A stretch of 33,200 nt of DNA from an uncultured bacterium (GTDB taxonomy: Bacteria; Armatimonadota; JACIXR01), in assembly GCA_938041455.1 (NCBI GenBank), contig CALITO010000026.1, forward strand, positions 1-33,200, read 5' to 3'. Each line of letters starts with the position of its first letter. Position 1 is the first letter of the stretch. This document shows positions 8,222-17,448 of the stretch, piece by piece. Below the pieces are notes generated by a model. The model made no database searches, had not been told where the DNA came from, and worked only from the letters and a program-made list of their open reading frames with translations. The position numbers and the translations under genes were made by a program.

Positions 8222-10316
8222 CTGTCCTCTGCAAGATAGGGGAGAATAGTTTCTTCCTCGTCAGGGTTACCCTTCCCGATGGTTCCACACTTTCAACCCT
8301 CACCAGAACTTCATCGCCTACCTGTAGGACTTCCTCCACTTTGTTTATGGGGCGAGTGGAAATCTCCGAAATGGGGAGGAAACCTTCCTTTCCTGGGAGT
8401 ATCTGCACAATAGCGCCCGTGGGGGATATGCTCTTCACCTTTCCAGTATATACATCCCCTGGCTTCACCTCAGTGGCTATCCCCAATATTCTATCCCGAG
8501 CTGCTTCCCCCTTCTCAACGCTCGGGGCGGTTATATATACCGTCCCATCCTCTTGGATGTCTATCTTGACGTCTGTTTCCGCCACTATTTTCCGAATGGT
8601 CTGCCCACCCGAGCCTATCACCAAGGGTATCTTATTGGGAGGTATAGTGATGCTAAAAACGAGGGGGGCATAAGGAGAAATACTCTCTCGGGGAGCGGAT
8701 ATGACCTCCTCCATTTTATCCAAGATTACATAACGCACTTCCTTAGCCCTTTGAAGTGCAGAGGAAATCATCTCCTCCGTCAGACCGTTGTTTTTCACAT
8801 CCAGTTGAATTGCGGTTATCCCCTCCCTCGTTCCCGCCACCTTGAAGTCCATATCGCCAAACCTGTCCTCTATCCCTTGAATATCGGTCAAAAGGGTGAA
8901 CCTTTCCCCCTTGCTCACCATCCCAATTGATATACCCGCGACCGCTTTTCTGACCGGCACACCAGCATCCATAAGGGCGAGGGAAGAGGCGCAGACGGAA
9001 GCCATAGATGTGGAACCGTTTGATTCCAAAACCTCCGATACCAAGCGAATGGCATAAGGGAATTCCTTCTCGGGGGGAATAACTTGTTCAAGGGCTCTCT
9101 CAGCGAGAAAACCATGCCCTATCTCCCTCCTCGTCGGTCCCCTAAGTGGTTTAACCTCTCCTGTGGAAAAGGGGGGAAAGTTATATTGATGCATAAACCT
9201 CTTGCTCTCTTCCTCCAATATCCCTTCCAACCTCTGCACTTCCTCTAAAGCGCCCAAAGTAGCGGTGGTGAGAACCTGCGTCTGCCCTCGGCGGAAAAGC
9301 CCTGAACCATGGACGCGAGGAAGAAGCCCCACTTGACATTCTATCTCCCTTATCTCCTCCGGAGTTCTCCCATCCGGCCGTCTCCCCCTCTCCATTATCT
9401 CCTCCCTCACTATCTCCTCCTCCACCGCCTCTATGGCAAGGGCTATCTCCTTGCCTCGCTCCGGATAAAGCCCATTCAGTTTCTCGAACAGCCTCCCCTC
9501 AACCTCTTTCATCGCCTCTTCTCGTCCCTTCTTATCCTCAATGAGAATAGCGGATGCCAACTCCTCCCTGTGCTGGAGGACAACTTCCTTCATCTCCTCC
9601 GGATAGGATAGAATAGCGTAGTCATTCCTCTTCTCCTTACCAAATTTCTCCTTGAGCTCCAACTGCATATCGATAAGGGCCTGTATATAAGGGTATGCGA
9701 ATTCAATAGCGGAGACTATTTCCTCCTCACTCGCCTCGCTCCCCTCGAAATCCAGCATAACAATCCTCTCCCTCGTTCCCGCAATAACCAGGTTGAACTT
9801 CTTCTCCAGAACGGCGAGAGAGGGAGGATTTATTATAAATTCTCCATTCTCCTTGCTAACCCTGAGAGCACCTATGGGACCGTTGAAAGGAATATCGGAC
9901 AGGGTGAGGGCAGCAGAAGCACCTATAACGGCGAGCACATCGGGGGGATTGAGAGGGTCGGCACAAAGGGGAAGGGCTATTACCTGAACCTCGTTCCTCA
10001 ATCCCTGGGGAAATAAGGGACGAAGAGGACGGTCCATCATCCGAGCGTAGGTGATAGCCCGCTCGGAAGGTCTCCCCTCTCTTTTGAAGAATCCCCCGGG
10101 AATCTTGCCAACCGCGTATAACCTCTCCTCAAACTCACAGGTAAGAGGTAGGAAATCTATGTCCTCCCTCGTCTCGGGGGAAGAACAGACCGTTACCAGA
10201 ACCAGGCTGTCCCCCTCCCTTACCAAAACGGAGGCGTTTGCCTGCCCCGCTAACCAACCCGTCTCTATTATCAGTGGTCTCCCACCTATTTCTTTTTCCG
10301 CTTTTGTTTTCTCCAT
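8160..10316 (-). CDS. pnp: Polyribonucleotide nucleotidyltransferase (PNPase)
   Basis: The 718-aa protein has the complete PNPase architecture: first RNase PH domain (about 1-145), an alpha-helical linker (about 225-310), a second catalytic RNase PH domain (about 315-550), KH (555-615) and S1 (619-688). The phosphorolytic core residues in [15 protein letters not shown] are present (D484, D490, K492, equivalent to E. coli D486, D492, K494). The enzyme degrades RNA 3' to 5' using phosphate and can act in a degradosome. The KH loop reads GSGG rather than the usual GKGG. A short basic Gly/Arg/Gln-rich tail (about 698-718) follows S1. The ATG lies 1 bp after the rpsO stop, with AGAGG inside the rpsO end. 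Confidence 0.97.
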   Translation of the reverse strand: MEKTKAEKEIGGRPLIIETGWLAGQANASVLVREGDSLVLVTVCSSPETREDIDFLPLTCEFEERLYAVGKIPGGFFKREGRPSERAITYARMMDRPLRPLFPQGLRNEVQVIALPLCADPLNPPDVLAVIGASAALTLSDIPFNGPIGALRVSKENGEFIINPPSLAVLEKKFNLVIAGTRERIVMLDFEGSEASEEEIVSAIEFAYPYIQALIDMQLELKEKFGKEKRNDYAILSYPEEMKEVVLQHREELASAILIEDKKGREEAMKEVEGRLFEKLNGLYPERGKEIALAIEAVEEEIVREEIMERGRRPDGRTPEEIREIECQVGLLPRVHGSGLFRRGQTQVLTTATLGALEEVQRLEGILEEESKRFMHQYNFPPFSTGEVKPLRGPTRREIGHGFLAERALEQVIPPEKEFPYAIRLVSEVLESNGSTSMASVCASSLALMDAGVPVRKAVAGISIGMVSKGERFTLLTDIQGIEDRFGDMDFKVAGTREGITAIQLDVKNNGLTEEMISSALQRAKEVRYVILDKMEEVISAPRESISPYAPLVFSITIPPNKIPLVIGSGGQTIRKIVAETDVKIDIQEDGTVYITAPSVEKGEAARDRILGIATEVKPGDVYTGKVKSISPTGAIVQILPGKEGFLPISEISTRPINKVEEVLQVGDEVLVRVESVEPSGRVTLTRKKLFSPILQRTGGRGSQRGNTGQRGKGSSRK

Positions 10317-10317
10317 T

Positions 10318-10587
10318 TTAACCTCTGAGTCCCAATTTCCTCAAAATTTCCCTGTATTTTTCCGGATCCTCTCTGGCAAGCCAGTGAAGAAGTCTCCTCC
10401 TATGACCCACCATCATAAGCAGTCCACGACGGGAATGGTGGTCCTTGTGATGCTCCCTTAGATGCTGGGATAGTTTGTTTATTCTTCTGGTAAGAAGGGC
10501 AATTTGCACCTCTACCGAACCGGTGTCATTCTCCTGGCGAGCGAATTCGCTTATTATCTTTTCCTTTTCTTCCTTGGAAAGCGGCAT
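10318..10587 (-). CDS. rpsO: 30S ribosomal protein S15
   Basis: The 89-aa protein has the standard S15 length and the conserved [10 protein letters not shown] segment that contacts 16S rRNA helices. It is a primary binder of the small-subunit platform. GGAGGTG lies 9 nt before the ATG. The order rpsO-pnp is common across bacteria. In E. coli S15 represses its own translation through a leader structure; whether the 5' leader here folds similarly was not assessed. Confidence 0.98.
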   Translation of the reverse strand: MPLSKEEKEKIISEFARQENDTGSVEVQIALLTRRINKLSQHLREHHKDHHSRRGLLMMVGHRRRLLHWLAREDPEKYREILRKLGLRG

Positions 10588-10623
10588 CTCAGCACTTTCA
10601 CCTCCAACTATTTTCTTTATTAA

Positions 10624-10652
10624 ACATTAACAAGTTAAAGAGCAATTGTCAA
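10624..10652 (-). promoter_or_regulatory. Promoter of the rpsO-pnp-M16 operon
   Basis: A perfect minus-strand TTGACA (10652-10647) is followed after 17 bp by TAATGT (10629-10624), a poor -10 match. The resulting leader would be about 30 nt. The region is divergent with the propeller hydrolase gene. Confidence 0.5.
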
Positions 10653-10692
10653 ATGCATCCGAAATTCCTTCCTCAAAGGGATAAATTTATAG

Positions 10693-10708
10693 AATTACCC
10701 AGGTAATT
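10693..10708. promoter_or_regulatory. Perfect palindromic operator candidate upstream of the propeller hydrolase
   Basis: AATTACC-CA-GGTAATT is a 7+2+7 perfect palindrome. It sits between a possible TATAGA box (10688-10693) and a TATAAT (10713-10718), immediately before the Shine-Dalgarno AGGAGGTGA (10722-10730). Whichever box is used, a protein bound here would overlap the promoter. The shape resembles GntR- or MarR-type half-sites, but no regulator is encoded nearby. Confidence 0.5.
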
Positions 10709-10737
10709 GTTCTATAATTTCAGGAGGTGATTTAAAA

Positions 10738-11691
10738 ATGCCTTATAAGGTTCGTTTACATCCCGTTTCTTTGCTAAGACTTCCTGGGACTGTTGATTGT
10801 AATAGTCCCGCCCACTGGGTTGGAGAGACCCTTTATGTATTCACATCAGTTGGACATCCATATCTCAGTAGGGGGGAGGACTTGTTCTCCCTGGGCGAAA
10901 CTCAACCCTGTAGATTCAATAACGAGGTAAGGGGAGGAAGATGGATAGAGTCCACCTGGGTAGCGGAAGATGGTTCCCTTTATGGCTGGTATCACCTTGA
11001 ACCCTATGGCATATGCCCGGGAACAAATCTTACCGCTCCCCAAATTGGGGCAGTGCGCTCCTTTGATAACGGCGCCACCTGGGAGGATCTGGGTATCGTA
11101 TTAAAAGCCCCAGAAGACTCCACTGATTGCTCAGCTCAAAACGGCTATTTCGCAGGCGGCCAGGGAGATTTCTGCGTGATGTTAGACCATAAAGCGGAAT
11201 GGCTCTATTTCTTCTTCGGTAACTACGGAGGAGAACCCCAGGAGCAAGGTGTCTGCGTTGCCAAAATGCTTTGGATAGAAAGGGATAATCCAATGGGCAA
11301 AGTTTGGAAATGGCACCAAGGTAAATGGAATGAACCAGGTATAATGGGTAAAACAACCCCAATTTTCCCCGTAACAACGGCTTGGCAAAGAGAGGACTGC
11401 GAAGCTTTTTGGGGTCCTTCCATACACTATAATACCTATCTCGACTGTTATGTTATGCTACTTAACAGAGCTAAAGGACAAGGCTGGAAGCAGGAAGGAA
11501 TATATATCAGTTTCAACGAGGAGCTCTCTAATCCCCTCGGTTGGTCAGAGCCCCAGAAGATATATGATGGAGGGCAGTGGTATCCCCAGGTTATAGGTTT
11601 AGGGAGAAAGGAAACGGATAAATTGGCAGGCGAGATTGCCCGCTTCTTTATGGGAGGAATTTCCCAGTGGGAAATCGTCTTTTCCCAATAA
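10738..11691 (+). CDS. Cytoplasmic beta-propeller hydrolase-like protein (GH43/GH117-like style)
   Basis: The 317-aa protein has no signal peptide. The repeated aromatic beta pattern and an Asp-box-like RSFDNGATW (108-115) suggest a five-bladed propeller. Candidate catalytic positions typical of such folds are D20 in TVDCNSPAHW, D144 in GGQGDF and an acidic residue in EAFWGPSIHYN. This layout is reminiscent of GH43/GH32/GH117-like enzymes that cleave small oligosaccharides, but I cannot assign a family. The unusual richness in Trp and Cys fits a glycan-binding cytoplasmic enzyme. The start is fixed by AGGAGGTGA 8 nt upstream. It stands in front of a GH-A lipoprotein and a sialidase-like gene. 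Confidence 0.6.
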   Translation: MPYKVRLHPVSLLRLPGTVDCNSPAHWVGETLYVFTSVGHPYLSRGEDLFSLGETQPCRFNNEVRGGRWIESTWVAEDGSLYGWYHLEPYGICPGTNLTAPQIGAVRSFDNGATWEDLGIVLKAPEDSTDCSAQNGYFAGGQGDFCVMLDHKAEWLYFFFGNYGGEPQEQGVCVAKMLWIERDNPMGKVWKWHQGKWNEPGIMGKTTPIFPVTTAWQREDCEAFWGPSIHYNTYLDCYVMLLNRAKGQGWKQEGIYISFNEELSNPLGWSEPQKIYDGGQWYPQVIGLGRKETDKLAGEIARFFMGGISQWEIVFSQ

Positions 11692-11794
11692 GACATCCTT
11701 TGTTTAAAGAAGTTTTAAAAAAGAGAAATTACTTTAAAATATTCTCTTAGAGGCTATCCAGCGCAAAAGCGGGACGAAAGGAGGAAAGAAGAGA

Positions 11795-14449
11795 ATGCGT
11801 TTATTTATGACCGGCTTATTTATAAGTAGCATAGGGCTGATATTGGGCTCTTGTAGTGAGGGAGTGGGGCTCTTTCCCTTTGTCCTTCCTTGGGATGATT
11901 CTTCCCCAAGTTTCACCAATATCAGCGATTGGCTCCACAAGCCGGCGGGGAAGTTCGGTTATATAAAAGTGGGGAAGGATGGGCACCTCTATGCTGGCGA
12001 TAAGAGGATTCGCTTCTTCGGCGTCAACCTCTGCTTTGGGGCAGCTTTTCCCCGGAAGGAAGATGCGGAGCAGATAGCAAAACGGATGGCGAAGTTCGGC
12101 ATAAACATCGTGCGCTTCCACCATATGGATTCGGGGACATTCCCCTGGGGTATCCGCTCCCGAGATAGGGCTGATACCCGTGGCTTGGACCCCGAATCCC
12201 TGGACCGCCTTGACTACCTCGTTTACCAACTTAAGAGAAACGGCATTTATATAAACTTGAACCTCTTGGTCTCCCGTCCCTTCAACCGCAACGATGGTTT
12301 GCCCGCCGAGATAGAAAACCTTGACTGGAAACTCCGCCACAGTGTGGGCTTCTTCTACGAACCATTAATCCAACTCCAAAAAGAATATGCCAGAGAGCTC
12401 CTCACCCACAAAAATGCCTACACCCAAATGACCTATGCTGAGGACCCCTGCGTCGCTTTCATCGAAATAAACAACGAAAACGGCTTGATACATACCTGGC
12501 TGGGAGGGGAAATTGATGGGCTTCCCAAGGTCTTCCTACAAGACCTCCAAAGACAATGGAACGATTACCTCAAAAAGAAATACAAAACCACGGAGAACTT
12601 GAAAAAGGCTTGGAAAGTGAGGGAGGAACCTCTGGGAGGGGAAATCCTCCGCAATGCCGATTTCTCCCAAGGCCTGGAAAACTGGGTCCTTGAACAGCAC
12701 GGAGAAGCCCGAGCCACTGCCAATTTCACAAGCGATGTGCCCGCCTCCTTCAAAGGCAGATCTCTCAGCCTAAAGATAGAAAAGGGAAGTGATACCCGCT
12801 GGCATGTCCAGTTTCATCAACCGGGACTCAACCTACAGGCTGGCAAACCCTACACCGTCAGTTTTTGGGGGAAGGCGGATAGAAAAAGGGAGGTAACCCT
12901 CGTTGTCTCCCAAGCTCATCAACCGTGGGAGAACCTCGGCTTTGCGGTGTCTCCCACCCTTAACGAGACCTGGGAGCATTTTTCCTATACTTTCCAATTG
13001 AGGCAGGGAGACCCCGACGCTCGCCTCTGCTTCACAAGCCTCGCTCAGGAGGGAGCAACCTTCTGGCTAACGGGCATATCACTTCGCCCGGGGGGCTTGG
13101 TGGGTCTGAAGGAAGAAGAGAAGTTGGAGGATGGAAGCGTGCCCATCCTGCTCCACTCCCGCTTCGGTGAGCGGACCCCACCCGCGCAGGACGACTGGAT
13201 GGAGTTCCTCTGGGAAAAGGAGAATGACTACTGGCAGACGATGTATAACTATCTAAAAAAGGACCTCGGCGTTAAGGCGCTAGTTATGGGCACAATAGTG
13301 GGCTGTAGCACGCCCAACCTTATGTCCAAACTCGACTGCGTAGATACCCACTCCTATTGGCAACACCCCATATTCCCGGGAAGACCCTGGGACCCCGAGA
13401 ACTGGCTCGTCCCCAACCGGACGATGGTAAACGAAAGGGGCGGGACCTTGCCCGGATTGGCTTTGAAACGGGTTGTGGGAAAACCACATAGCGTCAGCGA
13501 ATACAATCATCCTGCTCCCAATACCTACTCAAGCGAGGGATTCCTGCTCCTCTCAGCCTACGCGGGGCTCCAGGATTGGGACGCAATCTACGCCTTCTCC
13601 TACTCCCATAGACAAGACGATTGGGACATCAAAAGGATTCCCAATTTCTTTGATATAGACCAGCACCCCACAAAGATGGTAACCCTCATCCCCAGCGTAG
13701 CTATGTTCGTCCGGGGCGATGTTAAGCCAGCGCAAAAACAGGTGGTCGTCTCTATAGATAAGAATAAAGAAATAGAGATTCTTAAGAGAAGTTATGCTTG
13801 GTGGCTTGTTGACGCAGGATTTATGGGTGTCCCTGGAGAAGCAAGTCTCATACATAGGGTGGCCATAGCGGTCCAGGGAAGAAGGGTGCCGGAAGGGACA
13901 TTGACGCCGGATAAATTGAAAATCGAGGGAAATCGTTTCCTCTCCGACACGGGCGAGTTGATATGGGATTTGAGCGAAGCCGGACGAGGGCTCCTCACCC
14001 TCAACACCCCAAAGAGCAAAGCGGTCATAGGATTCTCCGCTGGTAAAAGAATAAAGTTAGGCAATGTGCTCCTTGAGCCAGGAGAAACATTGCAGAATGG
14101 CTGGAGCGCCATAACCTTGACCGCTTTGGAGGGAGATATGGAAGGAAAGGGAGCGGCGAGTATCTTGATAACCGCAACAGGATACGCCGAGAATACGGAT
14201 ATGAAATGGAAGAACCCTGAGAAATCAAGCGTTGGGAGGGATTGGGGAAAACCACCCTCCTTGGTGGAGGGGATACCGGCAAGGATAACACTTCCCTATC
14301 CAGCAGAAAAAGTGGAGGCTTGGGCACTGGATGAGAAAGGGCTGAGAAAAGAGAAAATTGGGGTGAGGAGCGACGAAAAAGGGATGGCGGTGATAGAAAT
14401 CGGTCCCCAGTGGCAAACCCTCTGGTATGAGGTTTCCTATAAACCGTAG
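11795..14449 (+). CDS. Clan GH-A glycoside hydrolase lipoprotein with an inserted CBM4/9-like domain
   Basis: The 884-aa protein has a short signal sequence ending in a lipobox-like LGSC (Cys20), so outer-membrane anchoring is likely. A TIM barrel begins with IRFFGVNLCFG (72-82) and NIVRFHHMD (104-112). The INNEN motif (225-229) supplies the probable acid/base E228, and SEY (568-570) the probable nucleophile E569, as in cellulase-type clan GH-A enzymes. Between them, about 282-434, lies a jelly-roll carbohydrate-binding domain of CBM4/9 type (NADFSQGLENW, GKPYTVSFWGKA, ATFWLTGISL). A C-terminal beta domain (about 690-884) ends the protein. A retaining endo- or exo-glycosidase is inferred; substrate unknown. 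AAGGAGG precedes the ATG by about 11 nt. Confidence 0.8.
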   Translation: MRLFMTGLFISSIGLILGSCSEGVGLFPFVLPWDDSSPSFTNISDWLHKPAGKFGYIKVGKDGHLYAGDKRIRFFGVNLCFGAAFPRKEDAEQIAKRMAKFGINIVRFHHMDSGTFPWGIRSRDRADTRGLDPESLDRLDYLVYQLKRNGIYINLNLLVSRPFNRNDGLPAEIENLDWKLRHSVGFFYEPLIQLQKEYARELLTHKNAYTQMTYAEDPCVAFIEINNENGLIHTWLGGEIDGLPKVFLQDLQRQWNDYLKKKYKTTENLKKAWKVREEPLGGEILRNADFSQGLENWVLEQHGEARATANFTSDVPASFKGRSLSLKIEKGSDTRWHVQFHQPGLNLQAGKPYTVSFWGKADRKREVTLVVSQAHQPWENLGFAVSPTLNETWEHFSYTFQLRQGDPDARLCFTSLAQEGATFWLTGISLRPGGLVGLKEEEKLEDGSVPILLHSRFGERTPPAQDDWMEFLWEKENDYWQTMYNYLKKDLGVKALVMGTIVGCSTPNLMSKLDCVDTHSYWQHPIFPGRPWDPENWLVPNRTMVNERGGTLPGLALKRVVGKPHSVSEYNHPAPNTYSSEGFLLLSAYAGLQDWDAIYAFSYSHRQDDWDIKRIPNFFDIDQHPTKMVTLIPSVAMFVRGDVKPAQKQVVVSIDKNKEIEILKRSYAWWLVDAGFMGVPGEASLIHRVAIAVQGRRVPEGTLTPDKLKIEGNRFLSDTGELIWDLSEAGRGLLTLNTPKSKAVIGFSAGKRIKLGNVLLEPGETLQNGWSAITLTALEGDMEGKGAASILITATGYAENTDMKWKNPEKSSVGRDWGKPPSLVEGIPARITLPYPAEKVEAWALDEKGLRKEKIGVRSDEKGMAVIEIGPQWQTLWYEVSYKP

Positions 14450-14462
14450 GGGAAAGGACCCT

Positions 14463-15410
14463 GTGAAACTATCGCTATTAGAAGAGAACTTCCCTTTCCA
14501 AGCCACTCCAGATTTCCCCTCCTGCCACGCCTCAACTCTGGCAGAACTCCCCGATGGCAATATCATCTGCGCCTGGTATGCGGGCGCATACGAGGGAAGC
14601 CCCGATAGCGCCATCCTATCAACCAAGTATATTAAAGGGGAGAAAAGATGGACATCTCCCAAAGTAATAGCGGATACACCAGGCCTACCCGAGGGCAATC
14701 CCGTGCTTTTCCTCGATTTGAAAAACACCCTTTGGCTGTTCTTCGTCACAATGTTCGGGAGAGGTTGGGAAACCTGTAAGGTAAAGTATCAGCGCTCCTT
14801 TGATGGAGGGGAAAGTTGGGAGGAGCCGATTGTCCTAAAAGAGGAACTGGGCTGGATGACCCGAAATAAGCCCCTGATAATCTCTAAGGGCGATATCATC
14901 CTCCCTATGTATGATGAGAGGGATTGGACTTCCTTCTTCCTCATTTCGGAGGACGAAGGAATGAACTGGAAACCAACACCAAAGTTATCCGCACCCATAG
15001 GACTTATTCAGCCGGCTTTGGTTGAGCAGGAAGGAGATTTGATAGCCTTTATGAGGTGTGGGGGAAGCGGAGGGAATATCTGGAGAACGGTGTCCAAGGA
15101 TGGAGGGCGAAATTGGACGCCTCCCCACCCTACATCCTTGCCCAATCCGAATAGCGGGATAGACGCCATAGAAATTGCTGGGGGTGTCCTCCTCGCCTTC
15201 AATAATTCCCCCCGCTGGAGGACTCCCCTCAGCCTCGCCTATTCAAAAGATAAGGGGGAAAACTGGGAGGTGCTATTGGATGTGGAGAAAGAAGAGGGGG
15301 AATTCTCCTATCCCTGCCTTCTCAAAGGGAGGGACGGTTTGCTTCATCTCACCTACACCTACAAGAGAATCGCAATAAAACATTGCATCTTCCAATACTT
15401 TCCCCTATAA
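14463..15410 (+). CDS. Sialidase-superfamily (BNR/Asp-box) protein
   Basis: The GTG at 14463 has GGAAAGGA just upstream and is preferred to the ATG at 14427, which overlaps the previous gene and lacks a ribosome site. The resulting 315-aa protein has four Asp boxes of the S-x-D-x-G-x-x-W type (RSFDGGESW, ISEDEGMNW, VSKDGGRNW, YSKDKGENW), diagnostic of a sialidase-type propeller. The opening FPSCHASTLAELPDG and AWYAGAYEG resemble the widespread family called exo-alpha-sialidase by similarity. With no signal peptide it is cytoplasmic. That does not suit a true sialidase and may mean another uronic or sugar acid substrate. It follows the GH-A hydrolase by 13 bp, so the two are likely co-transcribed. 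Confidence 0.8.
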   Translation: MKLSLLEENFPFQATPDFPSCHASTLAELPDGNIICAWYAGAYEGSPDSAILSTKYIKGEKRWTSPKVIADTPGLPEGNPVLFLDLKNTLWLFFVTMFGRGWETCKVKYQRSFDGGESWEEPIVLKEELGWMTRNKPLIISKGDIILPMYDERDWTSFFLISEDEGMNWKPTPKLSAPIGLIQPALVEQEGDLIAFMRCGGSGGNIWRTVSKDGGRNWTPPHPTSLPNPNSGIDAIEIAGGVLLAFNNSPRWRTPLSLAYSKDKGENWEVLLDVEKEEGEFSYPCLLKGRDGLLHLTYTYKRIAIKHCIFQYFPL

Positions 15411-15420
15411 TGGATTTCAA

Positions 15421-17448
15421 ATGTTGGTCCCTTTGGATTGGCTTAGGGAGATCCTGAATATAGAACTCCCAGCAGAGGATATCGCCGATATCTTAACGAT
15501 GCTCGGTTTGGAGGTTGAGAATATAGAGGAAGGGGAGATCCCCGTCCTTAATGTAAAAGTGACCTCTAACAGGGGCGATTGCCTCTCCATCATAGGAATA
15601 GCCAGGGAACTTTCCGCCAAGCTCGACCTCCCTTTGAATCTCCCGACTTTCCCCCTTGAGGAGGGGGATAAGAAAGTGGAGGAACTTGCAGAGGTGGAGA
15701 TTTGGGACCCTGAACTCTGCCCCCGCTACTGCGCTCGCATCGTTCTTGGAGTTGAGGTCAAGGATAGCCCTCAATGGCTTCGGGAAAGGCTCACGAGGGC
15801 AGGTGTAAGGACGATAAATAACATCGTTGATGCCACTAATTACACAATGCTCCTAACCGGTCAGCCCATCCACGCCTTTGATTATGACCTCCTTAGAGGA
15901 AAGAAAATAATCGTCCGCAGGGCAAAAGAAGGGGAAAGGTTGACGACCTTAGATGGGGTAGAGAGAACTCTTTCCTCAGATATGTTGGTCATCGGGGACG
16001 CTCAAAGGGCGATCGCCATCGCCGGGGTTATGGGCGGGCAGAACACGGAGGTGACTTTGGGCACGGAAAATGTGCTCATAGAAGCAGCTCACTTCAACGC
16101 CGGCTCAATAAGGAAAACCGCTCGCAAGCTCCAGATGTCAACCGATGCCTCCTACCGCTTTGAAAGATATGTTGACCCCTATTTACCCCCCATAGCCGCT
16201 ACCTATTGCGCATCCCTTATTAAAAGCTTGGCGGGTGGGGAATTAGCCAAGGGCATCATAGATGCCTTCCCCAAGAAAATATTCCCTCATATAATAGAGT
16301 TTCCCTATAAACTGACCAATCACCTCCTCGGCACCAATCTCACCAAAGAGAGGATTATCTACTATCTGCGCAACCTCCACTTAGATGTTAGGGAGGAAGG
16401 GGAAAATCTGGTGGTAGTGTGTCCCACATATCGTCCCGACCTTAAGGAGCCGGCGGATTTGGTGGAGGAAATTGCTCGTCTTTATGGCTACGAAAAAATC
16501 CCTACTACCCTTCCCCTTACCAGGGTTAGCATCGGCTGTAAAGCGGAGGGGCTTGCCTTTGATGAGGAGTTGAAGGAAATACTCCTCCGCCTTGGGTTGT
16601 GGGAGATAACATCTCACAGCCTCATCAGCAAGGTAGAGAGGGAGAAATTCTTCCCCCATTTAGAGGTGGTGGGCGTGCGTAACGCCCTCAGCGAGGAATA
16701 CTCCTTCCTCAGACCTTCCATTTTCATTTCACTGGCTAAAGTTGCTTCCCATAACTTCTCCTACGGCGTTGAGGATCTATCTATCTTTGAGTTGGGCAAG
16801 GTATATAAAAGGGAAGGAGAGGAAAAGGTTTTGGGAATAGCCGTTGCTGGTAGGAGGGAGATAAACTGGCGGATGGGTAAAGAAGGATTGGAGAACGATT
16901 TCTTCTACCTGAAGGGCATAGTGGAGGGAGTTTTGGAGGCTCTGGGATTGGAGGGTTATTTCCAGCCCGTCCAACATCCCCTTCTCCATCCCCTTTGCAC
17001 AGCCAAGATACTTGCCAATGGCAGGGAGATAGGTTTCATAGGGGCTGTAGGGGAGGAGTTAGGACGATTCTACGATATAGAAAAGCCCCTCTATCTGGGG
17101 GAACTCAGCGTGGATACACTGAGGGAGGAAAGTAAAAAGGAGAAAATGTTCACCCCCTTGCCCAAATTTCCCTCAGTGCGAAGGGATATCTCCTTGATCG
17201 TGAAAAAAACATTGACCGCTGAAACGATAACCAATATAATTAAAGAAATTAGCGGAGACCTGTTGGAGGATATATTTCTGTTTGATGTTTATGAGGGGAA
17301 GCCCGTGCCGGAGGGGGAGAGGAGCCTCGCCTTCTCCCTTTCCTTCCGGGCGAAAGAGAGAACGCTCCCCTCGGAGGAGGTAGATTCTTTAGTAAAAGAG
17401 ATAAAGGAGGTTTTAAAGGAAAAACTGGAGGCAAAGATAAGAGAATGA
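15421..17448 (+). CDS. pheT: Phenylalanyl-tRNA synthetase beta subunit lacking the EMAP tRNA-binding domain
   Basis: The 675-aa protein opens as bacterial PheT (PLDWLREI, LTMLGLEVENIE at residues 25-36), but then jumps straight to VKVTSNRGDCLSIIGIARELS (46-66). The roughly 110-residue EMAP/OB-fold domain that normally lies between these segments is absent. The B3/4 editing-type region, B5 domain, catalytic-like core and C-terminal FDX-ACB anticodon-binding domain (about 583-675) are present. With PheS it charges tRNA-Phe; pheS is not in this window. Usual bacterial length is about 790-800. The ATG is 10 bp after the sialidase-like stop and has no good Shine-Dalgarno, so coupling is possible. 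The 3' end overlaps the next gene by ATGA. Confidence 0.95.
   Translation: MLVPLDWLREILNIELPAEDIADILTMLGLEVENIEEGEIPVLNVKVTSNRGDCLSIIGIARELSAKLDLPLNLPTFPLEEGDKKVEELAEVEIWDPELCPRYCARIVLGVEVKDSPQWLRERLTRAGVRTINNIVDATNYTMLLTGQPIHAFDYDLLRGKKIIVRRAKEGERLTTLDGVERTLSSDMLVIGDAQRAIAIAGVMGGQNTEVTLGTENVLIEAAHFNAGSIRKTARKLQMSTDASYRFERYVDPYLPPIAATYCASLIKSLAGGELAKGIIDAFPKKIFPHIIEFPYKLTNHLLGTNLTKERIIYYLRNLHLDVREEGENLVVVCPTYRPDLKEPADLVEEIARLYGYEKIPTTLPLTRVSIGCKAEGLAFDEELKEILLRLGLWEITSHSLISKVEREKFFPHLEVVGVRNALSEEYSFLRPSIFISLAKVASHNFSYGVEDLSIFELGKVYKREGEEKVLGIAVAGRREINWRMGKEGLENDFFYLKGIVEGVLEALGLEGYFQPVQHPLLHPLCTAKILANGREIGFIGAVGEELGRFYDIEKPLYLGELSVDTLREESKKEKMFTPLPKFPSVRRDISLIVKKTLTAETITNIIKEISGDLLEDIFLFDVYEGKPVPEGERSLAFSLSFRAKERTLPSEEVDSLVKEIKEVLKEKLEAKIRE

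Noticed and set aside
11721-11748. AAGAGAA/TTCTCTT inverted repeat after the propeller hydrolase gene
   Set aside because: Seven AT-rich pairs around a 14-nt loop and no following T-tract; not a convincing terminator or operator.
11816-12340. 174-aa minus-strand ORF
   Set aside because: Antisense shadow of the GH-A hydrolase.
14427-14462. Upstream ATG start for the sialidase-like gene
   Set aside because: It overlaps the preceding gene and lacks a ribosome site; the GTG at 14463 has GGAAAGGA.
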